A stretch of DNA of 5,823 bases from Taishania sp. (GTDB lineage: Bacteria > Bacteroidota > Bacteroidia > Flavobacteriales_D > Crocinitomicaceae), in NCBI GenBank assembly GCA_030150045.1, contig JASLGM010000050.1, positions 1-5,823 of the forward strand, written 5' to 3'. Below are positions 1 to 5,188 of the stretch, in pieces. The notes under the pieces are model-generated. The model had not been told where the DNA came from, made no database searches, and saw only the letters and a program-made list of their open reading frames with translations. Position 1 is the stretch's first letter. The number at the start of each line of letters is the position of its first letter. Position numbers and translations under genes: made by a program.

Positions 1-71
1 GTGAAAAACTTGCAAGTAAGGCTTTTAATTTCAGTTAATGTGTGAAATTTGAATGGCGTACATTTCTTATC

Positions 72-113
72 TTTCTTTTTCCCTTGATGAAAAAAGAAAC
101 AAAAAAATCAAGG
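72..113. repeat. A-rich inverted repeat
   Basis: CCTTGAT (82-88) pairs with ATCAAGG (107-113) across an A-rich loop. A TTCTTTTT run before the first arm and AAAAGAA inside the loop give alternative pairing. I recall similar hairpins between Bacteroidota genes, but this is unchecked. It could also end transcription of the array. Confidence 0.5.
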
Positions 114-447
114 CCTGTACTCCGTTTTGCTAAAAAACTACATAAGGGCCGATTTTATTCCGGAAAGCATAAAGCTTTGGATTTTGGTTTTCGGTTGAAA
201 TACAGCATTATTTTCAAGCAAATATTATCCTTAAAATGAAAACAGATTTTCAGCCCGGGAGGAGCAGCGATAGCTCTACGAGCCCAAAAAGGAAGGTGAA
301 CGTTTGTTTGCCACAGCGACCAGCGGAAGCTCGGGGCACGCAATACGTGAACGCTTTTTGCGGAGGAGACTAAAGCGCGTATACCGTTAAGGATGCTAAA
401 AAAACTCGCTACACACAAACAGGTCATTTTCCTATGAGTTTTTTATT

Positions 448-471
448 GGTTATGTTATTTGCCACACAAAA
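448..471 (-). repeat. Cassette-end motif, cassette 1 (remnant)
   Basis: GGTTATGTTATTTGCCACACA, about 45 bp after the stop of the cassette 1 lipoprotein gene, aligns with GGATTTGCTATTTACCACACG (2757-2777) in the cassette 2 tail. The hairpin seen there is not preserved here. Confidence 0.45.
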
Positions 472-514
472 TATTCATGTCATCGAACCTATGTTTCGTG
501 CTTAAGAGATGTAC

Positions 515-1234
515 TTAAAATAGAACTTTTAAAAGTTTGTTCTTTGACATACGTATCTTCTTTTTATCAACACACCAAATCCAAGATTCTATTATCTCTG
601 AACCATCCCAAGTAACGTCTTGGTAATGACAACTAAGGGGTAGACCTGTTGACTTTTCTATTAGTACCGGAATTGGTTCACTATAATAGCAACTATCATT
701 AGCTATTCTTGGATTAATAGGTGCAAAATCCATTTTATTCGCAGAGCAAGGTAATTCTGTTTTAAAGTAATAAGTAGTATCTGATATAAATTTAGTGTAA
801 TACTTCCGCCATGGTCTGAGTGTATTATTTGCTATACCTGTCCCATCATACCAATCCCAAATAAATGTGGAAGAGATAAAACAATCATTTTTATTTGAAT
901 AATGAAAATCATACACTAAAGAATCAAATCTATTTTTATAATTATACAAAAATCCTGAATCTTGTTTTTCTATGGTAATTATTTTGACTCTACTTGGTAC
1001 TTCCGGAAATATATTCATTTCATTTTCAACCTCTTGCTTAGAATACCCAAGGTTTAAATTCATATAATAAGCAGATTCTAAATAGCCTAATTGATATATT
1101 TCAAATTGTCCTTTTTTTTTGTGTAAGACGTATAAATCATCACTATTCATCCTGGTTGAACGTTCGTATTTGTAAACTGTCCATTTACATGAAGTTAGAC
1201 CTAATAATAGTATTAGATAAGTTATTGTTCTCAT
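515..1234 (-). CDS. Lipoprotein, candidate immunity partner of cassette 1
   Basis: This 239-residue protein starts inside the stop of the Rhs tip (ATGA, 4 bp overlap), so translation is probably coupled. The N terminus MRTITYLILLLGLTSC is a clear lipoprotein signal: hydrophobic stretch and lipobox LTSC with the lipidated Cys at residue 16, followed by KWTVYKYE. The mature protein is rich in Tyr, Trp and Asp, with four more Cys residues and likely beta strands (FDSLVYDFHYSN; FISSTFIWDWYDGTG; TTYYFKTELPC; EIIESWIWCV). I do not recognise a domain. It would sit in the outer or inner membrane facing the periplasm. It is the last gene of the array, and no further coding sequence is supported to its left. 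Immunity is inferred from operon position and export and not from homology. Confidence 0.8.
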   Translation of the reverse strand: MRTITYLILLLGLTSCKWTVYKYERSTRMNSDDLYVLHKKKGQFEIYQLGYLESAYYMNLNLGYSKQEVENEMNIFPEVPSRVKIITIEKQDSGFLYNYKNRFDSLVYDFHYSNKNDCFISSTFIWDWYDGTGIANNTLRPWRKYYTKFISDTTYYFKTELPCSANKMDFAPINPRIANDSCYYSEPIPVLIEKSTGLPLSCHYQDVTWDGSEIIESWIWCVDKKKIRMSKNKLLKVLF

Positions 1235-2496
1235 TTTTTATCCATTTTCTGTCCAGCCGACTTGGACATCGGATTTGGAGTCATATTCATATTAAATAAA
1301 AATTGGTATAGCTGTTTGTTATTAAATTTAGCCCCTTCATTAGAGTAATTTAGACTACCGAATTGCTTCTCTAATTTCATTCTATCTTGCTGACTAGTTA
1401 TTTTGTGAATATAAGTACTTGAAGCGTTACTTTGTGCTTTAACAATCTCACTTGACATCTTATTCATTAGCACATTCTTACCTTCATACATTTGATTATG
1501 AACAAAGTCATTGTTTAACCTTTCTTGATATTCTGACGATAATGCAGGACCATTAATGGTGCCATTTTCATTTCTATTACGATTTATAAGGCTAGCATCC
1601 TCAACGGCATGTATGATTAGCTCATGTCCCAATACAACGCTTTTTAAAGCATCCCAATAATTACTACTTCCCACTCTAGAAAAATCAACAATATCAGGGC
1701 TAAGTTTAACTAATATTCTAAAATCATCAAGATTAGCTTTATTTGGTGGGGCAACTATATCAATATTAGTATTATTATATTGTAAATGAACTTCTGCATT
1801 ATTACCATTGTTTACTACATTATTATCAATTTCAAATTCAAGTCTAATATTATTATTCTTACCATCAACAAAACTTTGAAAATTCTCTCTAAAAGTTTGA
1901 CTTTTATTAAGCTGATTTAAAGCAGTACCATACTTTGCTGAACTTATAGTTTTTGCAAAATTAATAGTATCAGCCCCGTTCGGATCAATAAAATAAATAG
2001 GGTTATTAGCAAACGCTGCATAAGGACTTTCGTGATGTTTTACAACAGGGTCAATATTCCATCTTCTTCCTAAACGACTATCATACTGCCAAAACTCTGC
2101 TGTATAGTTGTTACCATTCCCAGCAACTTCATCATCCTTCTCCATACCGTTAAACCCATAACGATAGCCTCTACTTACTAAATACGTATTCACAAGTGTA
2201 TCCACATTATCCCGTTCTAACGAAATTTGCTGAAGTGCAAAACCACTCGTTCCACTTACAGAAATACGGATGTTTTCTTGGTTTGGAGAGCTTCCGAAAG
2301 GAAGTGAAGACTTACGATAGGCGTAGCACGCCGTCATCGGAAGGAAGATTTCATACAACCCGCTGGTAGTTTGGGTTTGTTGTGTGGTAAGATACTGGTA
2401 AACACCGTTTACTTTTTGCTCCACACGCACTGTAGCATTTCCTGCATTTGGAAGCGCAAAGTGGTACTGGGAACAAATTCGGGCGTTGGTCTTCAT
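1231..2496 (-). CDS. Orphan Rhs tip protein with HExxxH-type C-terminal domain (cassette 1)
   Basis: This 421-residue protein is nearly identical to the cassette 2 tip over residues 1-177: the same pre-core segment, inserted peptide (about 52-70) and core (YRYGFNGMEKDDE, YDSRLGRRWNIDP, DPNGADT). Differences there are mostly single substitutions. From residue 178 it is unrelated. The 244-residue tail contains a helix and strand unit (about 190-222: TALNQLNKSQTFRENF, IRLEFEID), an Asn-rich stretch (225-245), VVLGHELIIHAVED (287-300) and a Lys/Gln/Asn-rich helical C terminus. HELIIH (291-296) has HExxxH spacing, which is not the classical HExxH but is known from M49 peptidases (HExxGH). Zinc binding is therefore possible but unproven, and no third ligand is obvious. 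An in-frame TAA lies 7 codons before the ATG, and no signal peptide is present. The stop overlaps the next gene as ATGA. Probably a stored or displaced Rhs tip. Confidence 0.88.
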   Translation of the reverse strand: MKTNARICSQYHFALPNAGNATVRVEQKVNGVYQYLTTQQTQTTSGLYEIFLPMTACYAYRKSSLPFGSSPNQENIRISVSGTSGFALQQISLERDNVDTLVNTYLVSRGYRYGFNGMEKDDEVAGNGNNYTAEFWQYDSRLGRRWNIDPVVKHHESPYAAFANNPIYFIDPNGADTINFAKTISSAKYGTALNQLNKSQTFRENFQSFVDGKNNNIRLEFEIDNNVVNNGNNAEVHLQYNNTNIDIVAPPNKANLDDFRILVKLSPDIVDFSRVGSSNYWDALKSVVLGHELIIHAVEDASLINRNRNENGTINGPALSSEYQERLNNDFVHNQMYEGKNVLMNKMSSEIVKAQSNASSTYIHKITSQQDRMKLEKQFGSLNYSNEGAKFNNKQLYQFLFNMNMTPNPMSKSAGQKMDKK

Positions 2497-2522
2497 GGAA
2501 TTGAAGGTAGTGATTTTTTATG
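1966..2522 (-). repeat. Shared Rhs 3' core repeat, copy 1
   Basis: Partner of the block at 4112-4667, in the same orientation. The upstream limit is the same motif with one extra A (CATAAAAAATCACTACC on the minus strand). It contains the 58 bp two-hairpin element at 2287-2344. A shorter, more diverged version of the same region, lacking the end of the core, is in cassette 3 (about 5535-5823). Confidence 0.9.
2287..2344 (-). mobile_element. 58 bp two-hairpin palindromic element inside the Rhs gene (cassette 1)
   Basis: On the plus strand: AGAG, hairpin CTTCC-GAAA-GGAAG (2291-2304), TGAAGACTTACGATA, hairpin GGCGT-AGC-ACGCC (2320-2332), GTCATCGGAAGG. The second hairpin is flanked by CGAT and ATCG, which can extend it. 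In the gene this adds about 17 residues (LPMTACYAYRKSS...) between SGLYEIF and SPNQENIRI. The cassette 3 homologue lacks them at this place (SGIFELVF then TPSNENIRV). There is no coding capacity for a transposase, so if mobile it must be moved by something else. Confidence 0.7.
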
Positions 2523-2529
2523 ACAACAA

Positions 2530-2650
2530 ATCCTTTTTTGGCCGCTTCCCTTCATTCTTCAGGCACCAGGCTATTCGCTATATCTTTTTACTTCGTAAAA
2601 AGGATGCCGCTGCTATCCTTAGCGGGGAATTGGTATTCAAACAAACGTTT
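2530..2650. repeat. Probable dispersed intergenic palindromic repeat
   Basis: Several inverted repeats are packed together: ATCCTTTTT (2530-2538) with AAAAAGGAT (2597-2605), an alternative inner stem TATCTTTTTA (2581-2590) with TAAAAAGGAT (2596-2605), and CCGCT (2607-2611) with AGCGG (2621-2625). The minus-strand pattern of CGGCATCCTTTTT, a short loop, then AAAAAGATATAGCG and an AGCC box resembles intergenic repeats I recall from Flavobacteriia; this is memory and unchecked. The last 12 bases, CAAACAAACGTT (2638-2649), occur inverted at 299-310. Confidence 0.55.
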
Positions 2651-2770
2651 TCCTTGAAAGATAAGACATTCTGCAAAAAGGAAAAGAGTAACAAAAACGC
2701 CAAAAGCCTTACAAATAATAACTTTCAGCGTTAAAATGAATTGTTGATAAGTTTTTGGATTTGCTATTTA

Positions 2771-2790
2771 CCACACGATAGAATCGTGCG
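2771..2790 (-). repeat. Cassette-end palindromic motif, cassette 2, outer copy
   Basis: Perfect hairpin CACGAT-AGA-ATCGTG (2774-2788), preceded by TTTACC. On the minus strand it ends in GTGTGGTAAATAGCAAATCC, which matches the tail of cassette 1 (GTGTGGCAAATAACATAACC, 448-467) at 16 of 20 bases and begins like the tail of cassette 3 (GTGTGGTAAC). Confidence 0.65.
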
Positions 2791-2884
2791 TCAGCTGTTT
2801 TTTTTGCAACAGTAGAACGTGGAACTCCGTATGTTAAATTAAATAAATATGTAGCATAAAAACTTAAATTTTATTTGTTTTTAT

Positions 2885-2908
2885 CCATAGAATGCGGGAG
2901 CTGGGGGA
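2885..2908 (-). repeat. Cassette-end motif, cassette 2, inner copy next to the stop codon
   Basis: CCATAGAATGCGGGAGCTGGGG starts 1 bp beyond the stop codon of the cassette 2 partner gene and resembles 4779-4804 in cassette 3, with a small gap in the hairpin part. The cassette 2 tail therefore carries two partial copies, as if the motif had been split or duplicated by about 110 bp of inserted sequence. Confidence 0.5.
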
Positions 2909-2909
2909 A

Positions 2910-3482
2910 TTACTGAGGACTAAAAGATTTAATTTCAAATTGTTTACGGTAACGCTGAGGAATTAACTCATTCACCATACTTAACAGTTCTTCTATCCTA
3001 CTATCACCATAGTCATATATAAAATAATTAAACTTATTTGCAACAAGGTCACGTATTAAAATAGTCATATAACCAAAGTCCTCTCTCCTTGCTTTATTCA
3101 AATAAATGGCATTATCTCGTATTTTTTCATCTGTAATTGCAGAGATGTCAATGAAATCTGGAGATAATACATCAGACATTTCCATCAACTTTTCATCTTT
3201 AATAAATGTAAATAATTTAGAAATTTCTTGCCCATGAAATCGAAGATATTTTCTAATTTCTTTAATCGGAATAAATATAAAATCATTTTCAATATGCTCT
3301 TTAATCCTTTTATTATTCCATAACAGTAGACCTTCTTTTTGAAACTGAATCTTATTTGAATAAATACCAGGTTGAGGGTTAATTATCGTAATTTCATAAA
3401 CCTCCCCTGAATGATTTTGTGTAAAAACAATATTGCCGATCATCGTATAAATACATAAAATCAATAATCTTAGTCCCTTCAT
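2910..3482 (-). CDS. Exported hypothetical protein, candidate immunity partner of cassette 2
   Basis: This is a 190-residue protein of no family I recognise. It starts 5 bp after the stop of the cassette 2 Rhs tip, so the two are probably translated from one message. The N terminus (MKGLRLLILCIYTMIGNIVF, then TQ) is a convincing Sec leader, with likely cleavage near TQ at residues 21-22. The Cys at residue 10 lacks lipobox context, so a soluble periplasmic product is more likely than a lipoprotein. The mature part has a beta-like start (GEVYEITIINPQPGIYSNKI), then mostly helical charged sequence (FIPIKEIRKYLRF; EKLMEMSDVL) and a C-terminal helix near ELLSMVNELIPQRYRKQFEI. It is more AT-rich than the shared Rhs core beside it and has no counterpart in the other cassettes. 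Immunity to the adjacent zincin-like tip is an inference from position, size and export. Confidence 0.78.
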   Translation of the reverse strand: MKGLRLLILCIYTMIGNIVFTQNHSGEVYEITIINPQPGIYSNKIQFQKEGLLLWNNKRIKEHIENDFIFIPIKEIRKYLRFHGQEISKLFTFIKDEKLMEMSDVLSPDFIDISAITDEKIRDNAIYLNKARREDFGYMTILIRDLVANKFNYFIYDYGDSRIEELLSMVNELIPQRYRKQFEIKSFSPQ

Positions 3483-3487
3483 ATATC

Positions 3488-4642
3488 TTATTTTGTATAA
3501 AATCTTAGTGCATCCTCAAATTTGTAATTATCTAATGATTTATAAGGATCACCAATACTTTTGTTATTATATTCCTCATAATACATCTGTTGAATAAAAT
3601 TATTTATCGCTTTCGGATCAAAAATATTTTGATACAGAAAACTTTCTCTCTCACGTTCAATTTTAGATAATTTAAAATCAATTAATCTTTGACCGACATG
3701 TCGATTTTCATGAACAACTATATCTTTTCGACCTGCTGCTACAAAAACATGTATTTTAACAATTTTACCTGTTTCAGTGTTAAAGCCATCACTTGGAACA
3801 TATGTTAAACCATCGTATCTTTTTTCAATATTGCCCCTTAATGAAGAATACACAACACATACGTCACTTGCTATAATTAAGTCAAAATCTCTTTCCAATC
3901 TCTTCCAATTATTTTGTGCAATAGTAAGCTGGGTATATTCCCTCATTTCACGTCGTGCATTTTTAAGCCCTTCTAATTTTTGAATTAACACCTCTTTAGC
4001 TTCATTAATAGCTAATTCAAATTCATTTATTTTATTCTTAATAGTTGAATAAGTATCATCAAAGTCTTTTTTTGCCTGACTGTCATAACTTCCATCTTTT
4101 TGAAAGAAGGTTGTATCTGCTCCACTCGGATCTATAAACCAAATTGGATTATTAGCAAACGCTGCATAAGGACTTTCGTGATGTTTTACAACAGGGTCAA
4201 TATTCCATCTTCTTCCTAAACGGCTATCATACTGCCAAAATTCTGCTGTATAGTTGTTACCATTCCCAGCAACTTCATCATCCTTCTCCATACCGTTAAA
4301 CCCATAACGATAGTCTCTACTTACTAAATACGTATTTACAAGTGTATCTACGTTGTCTCGTTCTAAAGAAATTTGCTGAAGTGCAAAACCACTCGTTCCA
4401 CTTACAGAAATACGGATATCCCCTTGGTTTGGAGAACTTCCGAAAGGAAGTGAAGACTTACGATAGGCGTAGCACGCCGTCATCGGAAGGAAAATTTCAT
4501 ACAACCCGCTGGTAGTTTGGGTTTGTTGTGCGGTAAGATACTGGTAAACACCGTTCACTTTTTGTTCTACACGCACCGTTGCATTTCCGTTATTTGGAAG
4601 TGCAAGGCGGTATTGGAAACAAGTAAGTGTGTTGGTATTCAT
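3488..4642 (-). CDS. Orphan Rhs tip protein with HExxH metallopeptidase-like C-terminal domain (cassette 2)
   Basis: This 384-residue protein lacks the long YD-repeat shell and any signal peptide. Residues 1-108 are a beta-rich pre-core segment (GNATVRVEQKVNGVYQYL; SGTSGFALQQISLERD) with an inserted peptide at about 52-70. Residues 111-177 are the Rhs core (YRYGFNGMEKDDE, YDSRLGRRWNIDP, SPYAAFANNPIWF, DPSGADT). After GADT the sequence is unique. Residues about 187-255 are charged and helical. A beta segment (KIVKIHVFVAAG) then leads into IVVHENRHVGQ, with HENRH at 311-315, and a glutamate cluster ending ESFLYQ (331-338) that could give the third zinc ligand. HExxH with a downstream Glu is typical of gluzincin-like peptidases; the substrate is unknown. 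The ATG at 4642 is the only good start after an in-frame TAA 14 codons upstream, but ITTFNS-coding homology extends before it, so this is probably a displaced 3' fragment of a larger rhs gene. It may be silent unless recombined. Confidence 0.88.
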   Translation of the reverse strand: MNTNTLTCFQYRLALPNNGNATVRVEQKVNGVYQYLTAQQTQTTSGLYEIFLPMTACYAYRKSSLPFGSSPNQGDIRISVSGTSGFALQQISLERDNVDTLVNTYLVSRDYRYGFNGMEKDDEVAGNGNNYTAEFWQYDSRLGRRWNIDPVVKHHESPYAAFANNPIWFIDPSGADTTFFQKDGSYDSQAKKDFDDTYSTIKNKINEFELAINEAKEVLIQKLEGLKNARREMREYTQLTIAQNNWKRLERDFDLIIASDVCVVYSSLRGNIEKRYDGLTYVPSDGFNTETGKIVKIHVFVAAGRKDIVVHENRHVGQRLIDFKLSKIERERESFLYQNIFDPKAINNFIQQMYYEEYNNKSIGDPYKSLDNYKFEDALRFYTK

Positions 4643-4667
4643 GGAATTGAAGGTAGTGATTTTTATG
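4112..4667 (-). repeat. Shared Rhs 3' core repeat, copy 2
   Basis: This block of about 556 bp is nearly identical to 1966-2522 at a constant offset of 2146 bp over the coding part. It covers the 5' boundary, the pre-core segment and the core of the cassette 2 tip. Differences are scattered single substitutions, many silent. Identity is highest over the middle, fades into silent differences between NNPI and GADT, and is lost after GADT. On the 5' side it runs about 25 bp past the ATG and ends in an A-run (CATAAAAATCACTACC on the minus strand). It is large enough to serve as a template for homologous recombination. Confidence 0.9.
4433..4490 (-). mobile_element. 58 bp two-hairpin palindromic element inside the Rhs gene (cassette 2)
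   Basis: Same site and frame as the copy at 2287-2344, and identical apart from its left edge (AGAA instead of AGAG). It most likely reached both cassettes by duplication of the surrounding core, not by separate insertions. Confidence 0.7.
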
Positions 4668-4691
4668 TTTGTAAAGTGGTTATTTTAGAAA

Positions 4692-4733
4692 ACATTCCAA
4701 CCCGAGCATCTTTTGACACTCGGGTTGGTATGT
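4692..4733 (-). terminator. Probable rho-independent terminator between cassettes 3 and 2
   Basis: A 15 bp inverted repeat with one mismatch: ACATTCCAACCCGAG at 4692-4706 and CTCGGGTTGGTATGT at 4719-4733, with a 12-base loop. On the minus strand the stem is followed by TTTTC. A short T-run (TTTTGG) follows on the plus strand too, so it could act in both directions. It lies about 100 bp after the cassette 3 partner gene and 50 bp before the cassette 2 ATG. Confidence 0.7.
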
Positions 4734-4773
4734 TTTGGATGTTAGATACTTTTTTGATTCTATTGTTCTGTTA

Positions 4774-4805
4774 CCACACGATGGAATCTTGCGGGAGCGG
4801 GGGAT
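4774..4805 (-). repeat. Cassette-end palindromic motif, cassette 3
   Basis: The imperfect hairpin CACGAT-GGA-ATCTTG (4777-4791) is followed by GCGGGAGCGGGGGATC. It begins about 27 bp after the stop of the cassette 3 partner gene. The same CCACACGAT.GAATC.TGCG string occurs at 2771-2790, and the GCGGGAGC.GGGGGA part at 2893-2908, both in the cassette 2 tail. Confidence 0.65.
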
Positions 4806-4831
4806 CTTTTGTTGAATCATCAAAATTTATT

Positions 4832-5188
4832 TCAATGATTTACTTCTACTTTTATATGCAAATTTTCGCTATAAGTTATTGTATCAAGTCTATATCTAAT
4901 CGAAAGAAAAGAGTGTTTTTTTAAATACTTCCTTTTTGAAAGAAATTTCAACTTATTAACTAAATAGTCTGTTTTAACGAAGGAAGAATCTGCAATAATC
5001 CTTACTTCATCATTATTACACAATGGATAAAATACAATTATCCTGACAATCCCATCAAATTGAGCATCAGTAGAAATAGATTTTTTTAATACCGCTTCAA
5101 TCTTTACTTCATCTTTGAGCTTTATTTGGCTTTTGCACCTATAACAATTAAATACTGATAATAATATTGTTATCAAAATCTTAATCAT
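4832..5188 (-). CDS. Small exported protein, candidate immunity partner of cassette 3
   Basis: I do not recognise this family. The chosen ATG (5188) lies in ATGATTAA, overlapping the Rhs stop by 8 bp, and gives a 118-residue protein starting MIKILITILLSVFNCYRCKSQ. This looks like a Sec leader: a short basic start, a hydrophobic run, then a break near KSQ. A Cys at residue 15 is not in a good lipobox. An earlier ATG at 5212 (MKRKILYF...) is also possible and would lengthen the leader by 8 residues; a GAGGA sits about 14 bp before 5188. The remainder is lysine-rich and probably mainly beta strands (DEVRIIADSSFVKTDYLV; IRYRLDTITYSENLHIKVEV). Its position directly behind an Rhs tip, with overlapping translation, is the standard place for an immunity gene. 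That role is inferred from position only. Confidence 0.7.
   Translation of the reverse strand: MIKILITILLSVFNCYRCKSQIKLKDEVKIEAVLKKSISTDAQFDGIVRIIVFYPLCNNDEVRIIADSSFVKTDYLVNKLKFLSKRKYLKKHSFLSIRYRLDTITYSENLHIKVEVNH

Larger units (their letters stand above)
1..514. other. 514 bp beyond the last cassette, no gene supported
   Basis: From right to left: the cassette-end remnant (448-471), a GC-rich block (about 250-395) between AT-rich flanks, and the hairpin at 72-113. The GC-rich block contains small inverted repeats (GCCCGGG 253-259; GAGC and GCTC around 262-276; CACG-CAATA-CGTG 337-349) and the 12 bp AACGTTTGTTTG (299-310) shared inverted with 2638-2649. This fits another dispersed repeat. 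The overlapping open frames at 42-239 (plus) and 155-427 (minus) show no recognisable domain or start context. Confidence 0.55.
2497..2909. other. 413 bp gap between cassettes 2 and 1, no gene
   Basis: From right to left it holds the two cassette-end motifs, a weak 5 bp hairpin around a T-run (CTGTT 2795-2799, AACAG 2808-2812), AT-rich sequence, the palindromic repeat at 2530-2650, and the 5' edge of the shared core repeat. I see no good promoter: TACCTTCA just before both Rhs ATGs only loosely resembles the Bacteroidota -7 box (TAnnTTTG). The plus-strand open frame at 2486-2734 is made by the repeat and is not supported as a gene. Confidence 0.6.

Noticed and set aside
42..239. Plus-strand open frame of 65 codons
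   Set aside because: It runs through the A-rich inverted repeat, has low-complexity Lys/Phe composition and no recognisable domain.
155..427. Minus-strand open frame of 90 codons beyond the last cassette, considered as a further partner gene
   Set aside because: It lies over the GC-rich palindromic block and has unlikely composition (Trp, Arg, Ala clusters) for this AT-rich locus; no leader, domain or coupling to the lipoprotein gene.
1231..2496. Frameshifted pseudogene reading of the orphan Rhs tips
   Set aside because: Both orphan frames are intact from core to tip and end in a tight junction with an intact partner gene; truncation is only at the 5' end.
2486..2734. Plus-strand open frame of 82 codons
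   Set aside because: Produced by the palindromic repeat and the antisense of the shared core; no support as a protein.
3777..3983. Plus-strand open frame of 68 codons
   Set aside because: Lies wholly antisense to the cassette 2 tip domain.
4774..4805. Integron attC site
   Set aside because: The tails are repeated and hairpin-forming, but I see no paired core sites of the GTTRRRY/RYYYAAC type and no integrase gene.
4517..4924. Plus-strand open frame of 135 codons
   Set aside because: Antisense to the Rhs start and the cassette 3 partner, and passes through the terminator stem.
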